Below are positions 45,136-54,215 of a stretch of DNA of 64,000 nt, piece by piece. How positions within the stretch are numbered: the first letter of the stretch is position 1; each line of letters begins with the position of its first letter. The position numbers were made by a program, and so were the translations under genes. The stretch is from Bacillus cereus ATCC 14579 (lineage in GTDB: Bacteria > Bacillota > Bacilli > Bacillales > Bacillaceae_G): the NCBI RefSeq assembly GCF_000007825.1, contig NC_004722.1, positions 2,396,501 through 2,460,500 of the forward strand, in the 5' to 3' direction. The notes below the pieces were generated by a model. That model searched no databases. It was given only the letters and a program-made list of their open reading frames with translations, and was not told the origin of the DNA.

Positions 45136-47269
45136 ATGAAAGAACAAAAAGGAAAGAAACAGAAGACATATATATCTATTCGGTTAAATATTATGTTCCT
45201 TTGCATATTTTTACTATTCTCAGCTATTATTATGCAGCTAGGGAAAGTACAAATTGTGGAGGGAGAGGATTATAGGAACCAAGTGGAAAGTAGTCAAAAT
45301 GCAATAACTAGTATTCCAGTTCCACGTGGACAAATTTTAGATCGAGAAGGGAAAACAGTCGTTAATAATAAACCTCTTCGCACAATTACGTATACAAGGG
45401 TAAAGGGGATTACGAGTGAAGCTGTTTTAAAAACAGCAAAAGACTTGGCGGAAGTACTTGAAATGCTCGAACAAGACATAAATAAATTAACCGATATCGA
45501 TAAAAAAGATTTTTGGATGCAGTTGAATTCGAAACGTGCGGAGACAAAGATTACTAAGAAAGATATAGAAAAGTTTAAAGAAAAGGGTATAGAGGGGAAA
45601 GAGTTAGATAAAAAAATAGAAGACTTAAGACGAGGTCGCGTTACAGAGGTAGAATTAGCAGAATTAACAGCACAAGATTTAAAGGTGTTAGCTATTAAAA
45701 GTAAAATGAGTTCAGGTTATCAACTAACACCACAAATTATAAAAAAAGATGTAACAGATGAAGAGTATGCGCGGATAAGCGAAAATCTTGGAGATTTTCC
45801 AGGAGTAGATGCCACTGTTGATTGGGAACGTAATTATGTAAATGGTAATTTATTTCGTTCTATATTAGGAAATATTACGAGTAGTGAAGAAGGATTACCG
45901 AAAGAAAATTTAGATTCTTATTTAGTACGTGGATATAACCGTAATGATCGTGTTGGAAAAAGTTATATTGAACAACGATATGAAGATGTATTACACGGCA
46001 CGAAAGAAGAAGTGAAAAATATTACTGATAAATCAGGAAACATTGTTAGCACAGAAATAATCTCTAAAGGAAAAAGTGGTAATAGTTTAACATTAACGAT
46101 TGATATGGAATTACAAAAGAAAGTGGAAGAAAGTATAGAGAAAAACTTGAGAGCTTTTAAGAGTTCAGAGCCACTGCTCGATCGAGCTTTTGTTGTCATG
46201 ACAAATCCAAATAACGGACAAATTTTATCTATGGCAGGCAAAAAGATTGTAGAAAAAGAAGGGAAAATAGAGGTTGAGGATTTGGCGTTAGGTAACATGA
46301 CAACTTCGTATGAGCTAGGGTCAGCTGTAAAAGGTGCTACTTTATTAACTGGATATGAGACAGGGGCAATACATCCAGGAGATCAATTTTATGACGCGCC
46401 GATGAAATTTAAAGGTACACAAGCTAAAAAATCGTGGCAATGTATCCGGATTTGGTAATATTAATGATTTACGAGCTTTACAAGTATCTTCAAATGTATA
46501 CATGTTCCAGACAGCTTTAAAAATTGCGGGAGTCAATTACGTACCAAATGGCTCATTGGATATTAAACAAGGAGCATTTGATACGATGCGCTATTATTTC
46601 AAGCAATTTGGTTTAGGTGTCCCAACAGGTATTGATTTACCGAATGAAATAATTGGACAAACGAGAAAAGTAGATAGTCAACCTGGGTTTTTACTAGATT
46701 TTTCTATCGGTCAGTATGATACGTATACGCCGTTGCAATTAGCGCAATATATTTCAACGATTGCGAATGGTGGTTATAGAATGCAACCTCAAATTGTACA
46801 AGAAATACGAGAACAATCAATAAAAGAAGAGGTTGGCAAAGTTATACGTTCCATAGAGCCTGTCGTATTAAATCGAATTGATATGAAGAAAGAACATATT
46901 GATCGGATAAAAGAAGGGTTTAGATGGGTATTCCAAGAAGGTGATGGAACTGGCGTGAAATATTTCAAAAACGCGCCATATAAACCAGCAGGAAAGACAG
47001 GAACAGCCCAAACTGTATATGGTGGAGATGACCCGATTGGTAGAAATGCAAAAGGAGAACGTATGGAATGCTACAACTTAACGTTAGTTGGATATGCTCC
47101 ATATGATAATCCAGAAGTAGCATTTTCCGTAGTAGTTCCATGGCTTCATGATGATAAAAATGGAATTAATTCTATAATTGGAAAGGAAGTATTAGATGTA
47201 TACTTTGATTTAAAACAGCAACGTATACATGGTGAAGCTACTAGTACAGGTAGTTCTAAGCAAAATTAA
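45136..47269 (+). pseudogene. Class B penicillin-binding protein split by a frameshift
   Basis: The corrected gene would encode about 710 residues: a membrane anchor (about 17-38), a long dimerisation region (PVPRGQILDREGKTV onward, with an inserted helical part near 100-180) and a transpeptidase domain. The first open part (45136-46458) carries S396-A-V-K399. After SW at nt 46437 one extra C (46438) shifts the frame; without it the sequence continues NVSGFGNINDLRALQVSSN, joining the second open part (from 46502) with SSN, GVPTGIDLPNE and KTGTAQ. The break therefore separates the nucleophile from the other active-site motifs and the product as written is inactive. The ATG at 45136 follows TATGGAGG. 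It is transcribed from a SigP-type promoter, so in other strains it should be a beta-lactam-induced PBP. Confidence 0.82.
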
Positions 47270-47333
47270 GATACTTTTCTCAGGGAAGAGAACCTGTTTG
47301 TATAAAGCCATTTATAAGAAAAAATGAAATGTG

Positions 47334-47376
47334 AAATAAGAGATAGCGGCGATCATAGCTACTATCTCTTATTTTG
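47334..47376 (+). terminator. Terminator after the split PBP gene
   Basis: AAATAAGAGATAG (47334-47346) pairs exactly with 47362-47374 and an inner stem may form; a T-rich end follows. Confidence 0.8.
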
Positions 47377-47418
47377 TTAATAACTCTCATACTAGCTATA
47401 AAATTTTTTTCAGTTTAT

Positions 47419-47447
47419 GGAACAAATTTGGTTCGGTGATTGTCTAT
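47419..47447 (+). promoter_or_regulatory. SigP-type promoter of bla1
   Basis: GGAACA (47419-47424), 17 bases, GTCTAT (47442-47447), 43 bases before the start codon. It places the beta-lactamase under the sigma factor encoded 5.8 kb upstream. Confidence 0.78.
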
Positions 47448-47489
47448 TATGTGTACGTATAAAAAGGTACTAAAAATTTGGAAGGAATG

Positions 47490-48416
47490 ATGATTTTGAA
47501 AAATAAGAGGATGCTAAAAATAGGAATATGCGTTGGTATATTAGGTTTAAGTATTACAAGCCTAGAAGCTTTTACAGGAGGGGCACTGCAAGTTGAAGCG
47601 AAAGAAAAGACTGGACAAGTGAAACATAAAAATCAGGCGACGCATAAAGAGTTCTCTCAACTTGAGAAAAAATTTGATGCTCGATTAGGTGTATATGCGA
47701 TTGATACTGGTACAAATCAAACAATCTCTTATCGATCTAACGAAAGATTTGCCTTCGCATCAACCTACAAGGCTTTAGCAGCAGGAGTATTACTACAGCA
47801 AAACTCAATTGATTCATTAAATGAAGTAATCACATATACGAAAGAAGACTTAGTGGATTATTCACCTGTTACAGAGAAACATGTAGATACTGGAATGAAA
47901 CTAGGAGAAATTGCTGAGGCAGCTGTTCGTTCAAGTGATAATACTGCAGGGAACATTTTATTTAATAAAATAGGAGGACCTAAAGGATATGAAAAAGCGC
48001 TTAGGCATATGGGGGATCGGATTACTATGTCTGATCGCTTTGAAACAGAATTAAACGAAGCTATTCCAGGAGACATTCGTGACACTAGTACAGCGAAAGC
48101 TATTGCTACGAATCTTAAAGCTTTTACGGTCGGAAATGCACTTCCTGCTGAAAAACGTAAAATTCTTACAGAGTGGATGAAAGGAAATGCTACAGGAGAC
48201 AAACTTATTCGTGCAGGCGTACCAACTGACTGGGTAGTTGGAGATAAATCAGGTGCTGGCAGTTACGGGACAAGAAATGATATTGCTATCGTTTGGCCTC
48301 CAAATAGAGCACCAATTATCATCGCAATTTTATCTAGTAAAGATGAGAAAGAGGCTACCTATGATAATCAACTCATTGCAGAGGCAACGGAAGTTATAGT
48401 TAAGGCTCTTAAGTAA
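47490..48416 (+). CDS. bla1: Class A beta-lactamase Bla1
   Basis: 308 residues matching the B. cereus / B. anthracis Bla1 (B. cereus 5/B type) start to end as I remember it. A signal peptide (about 1-37) leads export. The catalytic set is complete: S91-T-Y-K94 (Ambler Ser70/Lys73), SDN, the ETELNE loop with Glu166, and KSG near the end. It hydrolyses penicillins outside the cell. The ATG at 47490 is the traditional start, although it lies very close to GGAAGGA; a TTG at 47496 is better spaced. A SigP-type promoter precedes it and a strong terminator follows. Small differences from the sequence I recall (for example GGALQVE early on) look like normal strain variation. Confidence 0.95.
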   Translation: MILKNKRMLKIGICVGILGLSITSLEAFTGGALQVEAKEKTGQVKHKNQATHKEFSQLEKKFDARLGVYAIDTGTNQTISYRSNERFAFASTYKALAAGVLLQQNSIDSLNEVITYTKEDLVDYSPVTEKHVDTGMKLGEIAEAAVRSSDNTAGNILFNKIGGPKGYEKALRHMGDRITMSDRFETELNEAIPGDIRDTSTAKAIATNLKAFTVGNALPAEKRKILTEWMKGNATGDKLIRAGVPTDWVVGDKSGAGSYGTRNDIAIVWPPNRAPIIIAILSSKDEKEATYDNQLIAEATEVIVKALK

Positions 48417-48462
48417 TAATCTTTCAATTCTTTATGTAATATAATTAAAAATAAAAACTTGG

Positions 48463-48502
48463 AAAGCGATTCTTTTTAATGTGAAAAGAATCGCTTTTTT
48501 TA
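48463..48502 (+). terminator. Terminator of bla1
   Basis: A perfect 14-base stem AAAGCGATTCTTTT/AAAAGAATCGCTTT with a 7-base loop and a T-run. Confidence 0.92.
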
Positions 48503-48572
48503 TAAGCATGTAAACTATTTATACCTATGTATTATAAAGATATAATTAATGTAGAAAAGAGGGTGAATAGTT

Positions 48573-49133
48573 ATGGAGAATGACAATCAAGTCTTTTGGA
48601 GAACAGATTGTCTTGTTTTGAGAAGGTTTAGTATGGATGACACTAACTACTTTCATTTTTATCGTTCTAATCCAGAAGTGGCTAAATTTCAGTCATGGGT
48701 TAATTATCAATATCATGAGGCTAAAACGTTTGTAAATGAACAAGTTAAAAATAATCCTAATCTACCAGGTACTTGGTTCCAGTTCGCAATTGCTTTAACT
48801 GAAAATAACAAAATAATTGGAGATTGTGCACTTCACACACTTGTAAATGAACCTCGCATCGTAGAAATCGGATTTACTCTTTCTCCAGAATATCAGGGAA
48901 AAGGCTATGCAACTAAAGCTGTTTGTGCCTTATTGAGTTACATATTTCATTCATTAGGAAAACATAAGGTGATTGCATTTTCGGACGTTCGAAATAATAA
49001 GTCTATTTCTGTACTAGAACGAGTGGGGATGAGGAGAGAAGGTCATTTATTGCAGAATTACATGCTAAAAGGCCAGTGGATTGATGAATATCAATATTCA
49101 ATATTGAAGTCTGAATGGAAGGACGCTACATAA
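48573..49133 (+). CDS. GNAT N-acetyltransferase, RimJ/RimL type
   Basis: 186 residues. RTDCLVLRRFSMDDTNYF at the start, VEIGFTLSPEYQGKGYATKA in the acetyl-CoA site and NNKSISVLERVGMRREGHL near the end are the family hallmarks. It differs clearly from the first acetyltransferase in the window, so it is not a recent duplicate. The substrate is unknown. A GAGGGTGAA site precedes the ATG and no promoter of the sigma type is present, so it is not obviously part of the beta-lactam regulon. Confidence 0.85.
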   Translation: MENDNQVFWRTDCLVLRRFSMDDTNYFHFYRSNPEVAKFQSWVNYQYHEAKTFVNEQVKNNPNLPGTWFQFAIALTENNKIIGDCALHTLVNEPRIVEIGFTLSPEYQGKGYATKAVCALLSYIFHSLGKHKVIAFSDVRNNKSISVLERVGMRREGHLLQNYMLKGQWIDEYQYSILKSEWKDAT

Positions 49134-49139
49134 TTATAA

Positions 49140-49253
49140 AATTTAGAAACAATGAAGGAACTTATTCATGAAATTGATGAAAATGCCTTTGTCAATGTAT
49201 ATGATGTTGCGGAAGTACAAGGCGGAAACTTTAAAAAGCATGATATCCATTAA
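49140..49253 (+). pseudogene. C-terminal remnant of a YitT/DUF2179-type membrane protein
   Basis: 37 codons (ETMKELIHEIDENAFVNVYD, then VAEVQGGNFKKHDIH and a stop) resemble the end of YitT-family proteins, where a DUF2179 domain closes with DENAF-like sequence. The membrane part is absent, and the fragment begins abruptly after the acetyltransferase. Confidence 0.5.
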
Positions 49254-49649
49254 GGGTATTAACTAACTTAAATATTTTATACATAGTTGATTATTGAAAA
49301 AGATAAAAACCTCACCACATATAGATATACAACTGATATGTACTAAGTTGTATAACTGCAAGGTACATAGAACTAAAACTAAGATATTCATACGAACTCA
49401 AAAAGCTGAAATTCCTTAACTTGGGAATTTCGGCTTTAATGTTATATGATAGAGTTACGATTAGAACAGAACCGGGCATGTTTACTTCAACAGAGTGATA
49501 TAAGTTCTTCAGTTCCTAAAATTAGAAACTTGTACTTGATTATCGTAGTTAAATCGATTTCACTTTAAAAGAGAACCGTTAGATAAAAAGAATAATCTAT
49601 TGAAATGTTTTTGAGAATTGTAGTATTGATGAAGATTTTAGGAGGGAAT
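49254..49649. other. Gap ahead of the phosphoesterase gene
   Basis: It holds a terminator (49402-49437) that probably belonged to the lost YitT-like gene. No gene is visible in the rest. Confidence 0.55.
49402..49437 (+). terminator. Terminator-like hairpin
   Basis: AAAGCTGAAATTCC against GGAATTTCGGCTTT, 14 pairs with one G-T, 8-base loop; the T-run is part of the stem. Confidence 0.75.
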
Positions 49650-50492
49650 ATGAGCAAGAAGATTAAAAGAAGTATATTACTTATTGCTACATTAGTAGGT
49701 TGTAGTATCTTTTTATTTTTACAGAACAATTTAATAAGTATAACTGAGATTAAAATAACCTCTAGTAAAATACCATCCTCTTTTAAAGGGTATAAAATTC
49801 TACAAATTTCAGACTTACACAATAAAAAATTTGGCGATAATCAAGATGTGTTAATTCAAAAAATGAAAAGTATAGACCCAGATATTATTGCAATTACGGG
49901 TGATTTAATTGACAGTAAATCATACGATGCAGAAGTTAGTATGCAATTAATACGAGAAATGGTAAAGAAGTATCCTGTATATTTTGTGACAGGAAACCAT
50001 GAACAATGGTCTGGAAAGTATAACAGTTTAGAAAAAGAGTTGAAGAAATATGGTGTCAATGTTTTAAGGAATGAACATGTAGGCATTCGAAAGGGTGAGC
50101 AAGAGATAAACTTGCTAGGTATTGATGATCCAGAGTTTGGTACTGGAAACCGTGATGAAGGAAATATTATAATAGATGAAATTAAAAAAGCAAAAATTGA
50201 AATGCAGCCAGATAGATATAATGTATTATTATCCCACAGGCCTGAATTTATAAAGGAATATACGAATGAGCGGTTGGATTTGGTTTTATCGGGACATGCT
50301 CATGGAGGGCAAGTTAGATTGCCATTTATCGGTGGATTAGTTGCTCCAAATCAAGGTGTTTTACCTAAATATACAGCGGGTTTATATGTAGAACAAAATA
50401 CATCAATGGTAGTGAGTAGAGGATTAGGAAATAGTATCATTCCGCAAAGGATTTTGAATAGGCCAGAAATTGTAGTCGTGCAGCTAAATTAA
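49650..50492 (+). CDS. Membrane-anchored metallophosphoesterase
   Basis: 280 residues. A basic start and membrane segment (about 7-25) are followed by a calcineurin-type phosphoesterase domain with all metal motifs in order: QISDLHNKKFG (D-x-H), TGDLID (GD), TGNHEQW (GNHE), a histidine in LLSHRPEF, and SGHAHGGQVR (GHxH). It resembles B. subtilis YkuE/YaeI-type enzymes, which act on phospholipids or nucleotides at the membrane surface. TAGGAGGGA lies in front of the ATG at 49650; longer upstream frames lack a ribosome site. A terminator overlaps the stop. Confidence 0.87.
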   Translation: MSKKIKRSILLIATLVGCSIFLFLQNNLISITEIKITSSKIPSSFKGYKILQISDLHNKKFGDNQDVLIQKMKSIDPDIIAITGDLIDSKSYDAEVSMQLIREMVKKYPVYFVTGNHEQWSGKYNSLEKELKKYGVNVLRNEHVGIRKGEQEINLLGIDDPEFGTGNRDEGNIIIDEIKKAKIEMQPDRYNVLLSHRPEFIKEYTNERLDLVLSGHAHGGQVRLPFIGGLVAPNQGVLPKYTAGLYVEQNTSMVVSRGLGNSIIPQRILNRPEIVVVQLN

Positions 50493-50509
50493 GCTGTACG
50501 ATTTTTTTT
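50476..50509 (+). terminator. Terminator of the phosphoesterase gene
   Basis: TCGTGCAGCT/AGCTGTACGA with one G-T pair and loop AAATTA, followed by a long T-run; it includes the stop codon. Confidence 0.88.
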
Positions 50510-50707
50510 ATACAAAAATGAGTAAAGGGGCTTTCTGTATTTTGCAGGAGTAAACATTACAATTTTGTTAAAAATTTTCTACGTTACATAAAGTAACAAA
50601 ATTTGACCCTCAGTGTTTGTTATAGTGTAAATAATCAAAAAACTTAAAATTTGTCGAGTGAAAATTGTGATAAGTAATTCATATAAAAAACTTAAAGGGG
50701 TGTACAC

Positions 50708-50959
50708 ATGCATAAAGAATATGAAATTGAAGAATACACGGCGATTGAGGAACAAATCCATTATTATTGTAAATGTTTATTAGTAAGTCATCCTGATCAA
50801 ATAATAAAGTATTTAGAAAAAAGGTTAGAAAAATATGCAGAAACATTACAATATGCACATTTATATCCTGACACAGTTATTTTACCGTTACAGCAATTAG
50901 TTATCGAATATTCTTTAGACGTTGCTAGAATTCGGAAGTATATGAATTTAAAAACGTAA
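50708..50959 (+). CDS. Hypothetical protein, 83 residues
   Basis: A small soluble acidic protein, predicted mostly helical, with many Tyr and His (EYEIEEYTAIEEQIHYYCK, then YLEKRLEKYAETLQYAHLYP). I do not recognise a family. AAAGGGG lies 8 bases before the ATG and a strong terminator follows within 20 bases, so the gene looks real. A GTTAC-N5-GTAAC inverted repeat sits about 110 bases upstream. Confidence 0.65.
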   Translation: MHKEYEIEEYTAIEEQIHYYCKCLLVSHPDQIIKYLEKRLEKYAETLQYAHLYPDTVILPLQQLVIEYSLDVARIRKYMNLKT

Positions 50960-50977
50960 AGTGAAATTTATAGTTTA

Positions 50978-51032
50978 AATGAAACAGAGTCGACTTTAGG
51001 AAATGAAATTCTAATGTCGACTCTGTTTCATT
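50978..51032. terminator. Bidirectional terminator before the ABC operon
   Basis: 17-base exact arms (50978-50994 and 51016-51032, starting AATGAAACAGAGTCGAC) with further partial pairing inside the loop. Confidence 0.85.
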
Positions 51033-51074
51033 GTTTAATATCGGTGATTGAACATACATACTAATCAACGAAGT

Positions 51075-51119
51075 TTGACATATAATTAAGCAAGAGTAAA
51101 ATAAAAGTGAGTACTCACT
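51075..51119 (+). promoter_or_regulatory. Promoter and TetR-type operator of the ABC exporter operon
   Basis: TTGACA (51075-51080), 16 bases, TAAAAT (51097-51102). Immediately after it AGTGAGTACTCACT (51106-51119) is a perfect 14-base palindrome at the expected transcription start. It is the likely binding site of the TetR protein encoded third in the operon, giving self-repression. Confidence 0.65.
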
Positions 51120-51147
51120 CATTTTTATTAGAAAAGGAGGATGAAAC

Positions 51148-51873
51148 GTGCAACAACCTTCAATTATTTTACGGACTGTATCAAAAAGTTTTGGAAAAAA
51201 AGAAGTGTTACACAATCTTTCATTGCAAGTTGAAAAAGCAGAGATTTTTGGTTTTGTTGGACCTTCTGGATCGGGGAAAACAACGCTCATTAAAATGATT
51301 GCAGGTATTAATGAGGCAACGAAAGGTGAAGTGCTTGTTAATAATACTAATATGCCTAATTTAAATGAGATGAAACGAATTGGTTATATGGCCCAGGCGG
51401 ATGCATTATACGAAGAATTATCAGCATATGAAAATGCAGATTTTATAGCAACGATGTATGGACTAAAGGGAAAACGTAAAAAGACAAGAATTGCAGAGGT
51501 TTTTGAACTTGTACAATTGTCACAGTATATGAAAAAGCAAGTACAACAATTTTCAGGTGGAATGAAAAAACGCTTATCATTAGCAATAGCGCTCCTTCAC
51601 GAACCAGAAATATTAATTTTAGATGAGCCTACAGTGGGGATAGATCCGCTTCTTAGAAAAACGATTTGGGAAAAATTTTATGATCTTAAAAAGAAAGGCA
51701 CAACGATTATTGTAACGACGCACATTATGGATGAAGCTGAATTTTGTGAGCGTCTAGGGTTAATTAGAGAAGGGAAACTAGTTGCGGTTGGAACAACTGA
51801 AGAATTGAAAAAACGCGTGTCATCTGGACGGATTGAAGATGTCTTTTTGCTAGAAGAGGTGGTGCCATCATGA
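51148..51873 (+). CDS. ABC transporter ATP-binding protein
   Basis: 241 residues with Walker A GPSGSGKTT (about 39-47), Q-loop MAQAD, signature FSGGMKKR, Walker B LILDEPTVGID and switch histidine TTHIMDEA. The short size, DrrA/CcmA-type signature and a single ABC-2 permease next door indicate an exporter for drugs or lipids. The GTG start follows AAAGGAGG by seven bases. The stop overlaps the permease ATG. Confidence 0.9.
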   Translation: MQQPSIILRTVSKSFGKKEVLHNLSLQVEKAEIFGFVGPSGSGKTTLIKMIAGINEATKGEVLVNNTNMPNLNEMKRIGYMAQADALYEELSAYENADFIATMYGLKGKRKKTRIAEVFELVQLSQYMKKQVQQFSGGMKKRLSLAIALLHEPEILILDEPTVGIDPLLRKTIWEKFYDLKKKGTTIIVTTHIMDEAEFCERLGLIREGKLVAVGTTEELKKRVSSGRIEDVFLLEEVVPS

Positions 51874-52883
51874 GAGTTACTGGTGTAATCATACGTATTA
51901 TTCGTCAATTTTTTCGAGATAAGCGTTCGTTAGCAATGATGTTTGGAGCACCGATGTTATTACTTTGGCTTTTGTCACTAGTGTTTACACAGAAAGACTA
52001 TATACCGCAAATTGCTGTTGTTGATATGCCCGCTCAAATAGTAAAAGTGATGAAAAATCAAGAAGCGTCAATTTATGAATACAGTAAGGAAAAGGCGATT
52101 TCTGAGTTGGAAAAACAAAAGGTAGATGCAGTATTTCGAATAGAGAATGGAAAAATGAAACTTCTGTTGGAAGGTAGTGATTCGTCAAAAAATCGTGCTG
52201 TACTTCAAGTATTGCAAAAAAGCACAGAGAAGAATGATGTATCGATTATGAAACCTGAAGTAAATTATTTACATGGCTCTAAAGACTTTACGATGTTTGA
52301 TGGGCTTGGTCCTGTATTAATTGGTTTCTTTACATTTTTCTTTGTATTTATATTATCTGGTGTATCTTTCGTAAGAGAACGTTTAAGTGGTACGCTAGAA
52401 AGGTTATTATCCACCCCAGTAAGAAGATGGGAAATAGTCGCAGGTTATATTATTGGTTTTGGAATCTTTGCCTTTATACAATCCATTATTATCGTAAGTT
52501 TTTCCGTTTATATTTTAGATTTATACGTAGCTGGCTCCATATGGCTAACGTTACTTATTACATGTATGCTCTCTTTAACTGCACTAACATTAGGTACGTT
52601 TTTATCGGCATACGCAAATAATGAGTTTCAAATGATTCAATTTATACCGCTTGTTATTGTGCCACAAATCTTCTTTTCTGGATTGTTTCCAATGGAATCT
52701 ATGAACCTACAAATGTTAGGGAAAGTATTTCCACTCACATACGGCGCTGACGCAATGAGACAAGTGATGATTCGGAATCAAGGGTTTACAGAGATTGCAT
52801 TAGATCTTACTGTGTTATTACTTTTTGCAATATTATTTGCAGTAGGAAATGTATTTGCTTTAAAGAAACATCGCAAAATATAA
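51870..52883 (+). CDS. ABC-2 type transporter permease
   Basis: 337 residues: one membrane span near the N-terminus (about 22-42), a large outside domain (about 45-150), then five spans in the second half, including the conserved SFVRERLSGTLERLLSTPVRR segment before the membrane core and PQIFFSGLFPMESM later. This is the usual YhgE/DrrB-like ABC-2 layout. It forms the channel for the ATPase encoded just before it. The substrate is not readable, but a multidrug or self-made compound export role fits the TetR control. Confidence 0.9.
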   Translation: MRVTGVIIRIIRQFFRDKRSLAMMFGAPMLLLWLLSLVFTQKDYIPQIAVVDMPAQIVKVMKNQEASIYEYSKEKAISELEKQKVDAVFRIENGKMKLLLEGSDSSKNRAVLQVLQKSTEKNDVSIMKPEVNYLHGSKDFTMFDGLGPVLIGFFTFFFVFILSGVSFVRERLSGTLERLLSTPVRRWEIVAGYIIGFGIFAFIQSIIIVSFSVYILDLYVAGSIWLTLLITCMLSLTALTLGTFLSAYANNEFQMIQFIPLVIVPQIFFSGLFPMESMNLQMLGKVFPLTYGADAMRQVMIRNQGFTEIALDLTVLLLFAILFAVGNVFALKKHRKI

Positions 52884-52907
52884 TAATGACAAAAAGGAGC
52901 TTTATAA

Positions 52908-53561
52908 ATGCAGAAGGATTGGCTGGAGGAATTAATAGCTGCAACTAATACGGATAAACGAAATGAACGTCAAATGCGTATATTAGAGGCGGCTGTTGAT
53001 ATGTTTGGAGAAAAAGGATACGCTTCAACTTCAACAAGTGAAATTGCAAAGCGTGCTGGTGTAGCGGAAGGAACCATCTTCCGCTACTATAAAACAAAAA
53101 AAGATTTATTACTAGCGGTCGTAATGCCAACTTTAACTAAGTTCGCTGCACCATTTTTCGTACAAACCTTTGCAAAAGAAATATTTAAATCGGATTATGA
53201 ATCATACGAAGGACTTTTAAGGGTTGTAATTCATAATAGGTTTAAATTTGCTCAAAAACACTTTCCTATGATAAAAATATTAATTCAAGAGGTGCCATTC
53301 CAACCAGAACTGAAAAATGAAATACAGCAATTAGTAGAAACAGAACTGTTTTCACATTTCAAAAAGTTGATTGTGAAATTTCAAGAAGAAGGGGAAATTA
53401 TTGAGATACCACCATCTTCCGTACTACGTCTTACTTTATCAGCTGTATTAGGTTTATTATTAACACGATTTTTATTATTGCCTGAAGAAAAATGGAGTGA
53501 TGAAGCGGAAATTGAAAATACGATTCAATTTATATTGTATGGATTAACTCCACGATTTTAA
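52908..53561 (+). CDS. TetR-family transcriptional regulator
   Basis: 217 residues. The N-terminal DNA-binding domain is clear: RILEAAVDMFGEKGYASTST, then SEIAKRAGVAEGTIFRYYKTKKDLL. The C-terminal domain is the variable ligand-binding part. It lies 24 bases after the permease with AAAAAGGAGC in front, so it is co-transcribed with the exporter and probably represses it through the palindrome at 51106-51119. The inducer is unknown, probably a compound exported by the transporter. Confidence 0.9.
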   Translation: MQKDWLEELIAATNTDKRNERQMRILEAAVDMFGEKGYASTSTSEIAKRAGVAEGTIFRYYKTKKDLLLAVVMPTLTKFAAPFFVQTFAKEIFKSDYESYEGLLRVVIHNRFKFAQKHFPMIKILIQEVPFQPELKNEIQQLVETELFSHFKKLIVKFQEEGEIIEIPPSSVLRLTLSAVLGLLLTRFLLLPEEKWSDEAEIENTIQFILYGLTPRF

Positions 53562-53598
53562 TCGTTGAAGTGTGAATTACATACATTACTTTTAAGTA

Positions 53599-53632
53599 AA
53601 AATAAATCGCCTTTAAAAAGGCGATTTATTTT
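53599..53632. terminator. Bidirectional terminator between the TetR gene and the convergent small gene
   Basis: A perfect 16-base stem (AAAATAAATCGCCTTT and complement) with a 2-base centre, A-rich and T-rich at the ends. Confidence 0.88.
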
Positions 53633-53682
53633 CATTATATATTTTTGATAAATAAGTACTTGTTTACTAAAAACATTCTAAA

Positions 53683-53982
53683 TCAGCGTGTTTCTTTGTC
53701 TCTTCTTCTAAGACCTAATAATCCTGCTAGTCCTAATAAACCAAGCCAAGCCCAATTATTATTTTTATCACGATTATCATTTAAATCATTTGTTGTATTT
53801 ACATTTCGAGTTCTTACATCATTATTAACTCTGTCTAAGTTATTGTCATTTACTCGAGTTGAAATATCAGTGTTATTCACTCTATTCATATTATTTCCAT
53901 CGTATTCAGCTTGCGTAGATGTACCTAAAAACATAATAGATAGTGCTAAAACACTTAAGATAGATGATAATTTCTTTTTCAT
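53683..53982 (-). CDS. WGxxGxxG-type small secreted protein
   Basis: 99 residues. A signal peptide (MKKKLSSILSVLALSIMFLG) is followed by an Asn/Asp/Arg-rich low-complexity region with imperfect RVN repeats, then WAWLGLLGLAGLLGLRRR at the end. That C-terminal hydrophobic stretch ending in Arg residues is the hallmark of WGxxGxxG anchoring tails found in Bacillus. The protein is probably held at the outer surface. The ATG at 53982 (minus strand) has AAAGGAGGG at good spacing; an upstream start is not needed. The function is unknown. A plus-strand frame over the same bases is a shadow. Confidence 0.82.
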   Translation of the reverse strand: MKKKLSSILSVLALSIMFLGTSTQAEYDGNNMNRVNNTDISTRVNDNNLDRVNNDVRTRNVNTTNDLNDNRDKNNNWAWLGLLGLAGLLGLRRRDKETR

Positions 53983-54215
53983 AACAATCCCTCCTTTCTT
54001 AATCATTAATTTCTCCGAAGCATGTGTGTATTATTCATTTCACAATATCTAAACCCTCATTAATAGGGCGCACATTTATAGAAAATAGAGTTGAATGATT
54101 GTTAATATATCATTGGATATATATTTCTCATAAAAATAACTGAATCAAACTTTGCTTAAAATGTTAATCTTAGTACAATTTATATTATACGGGCTAGCAA
54201 TAAGGAGGTAATAAG

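Noticed and set aside
47858..48202. 114-codon minus-strand frame inside bla1
   Set aside because: Antisense shadow of a well-known gene.
53645..54052. 135-codon plus-strand frame over the WGxxGxxG protein gene
   Set aside because: The minus-strand gene has a signal peptide, a tail motif and a ribosome site; the plus frame has none of these.
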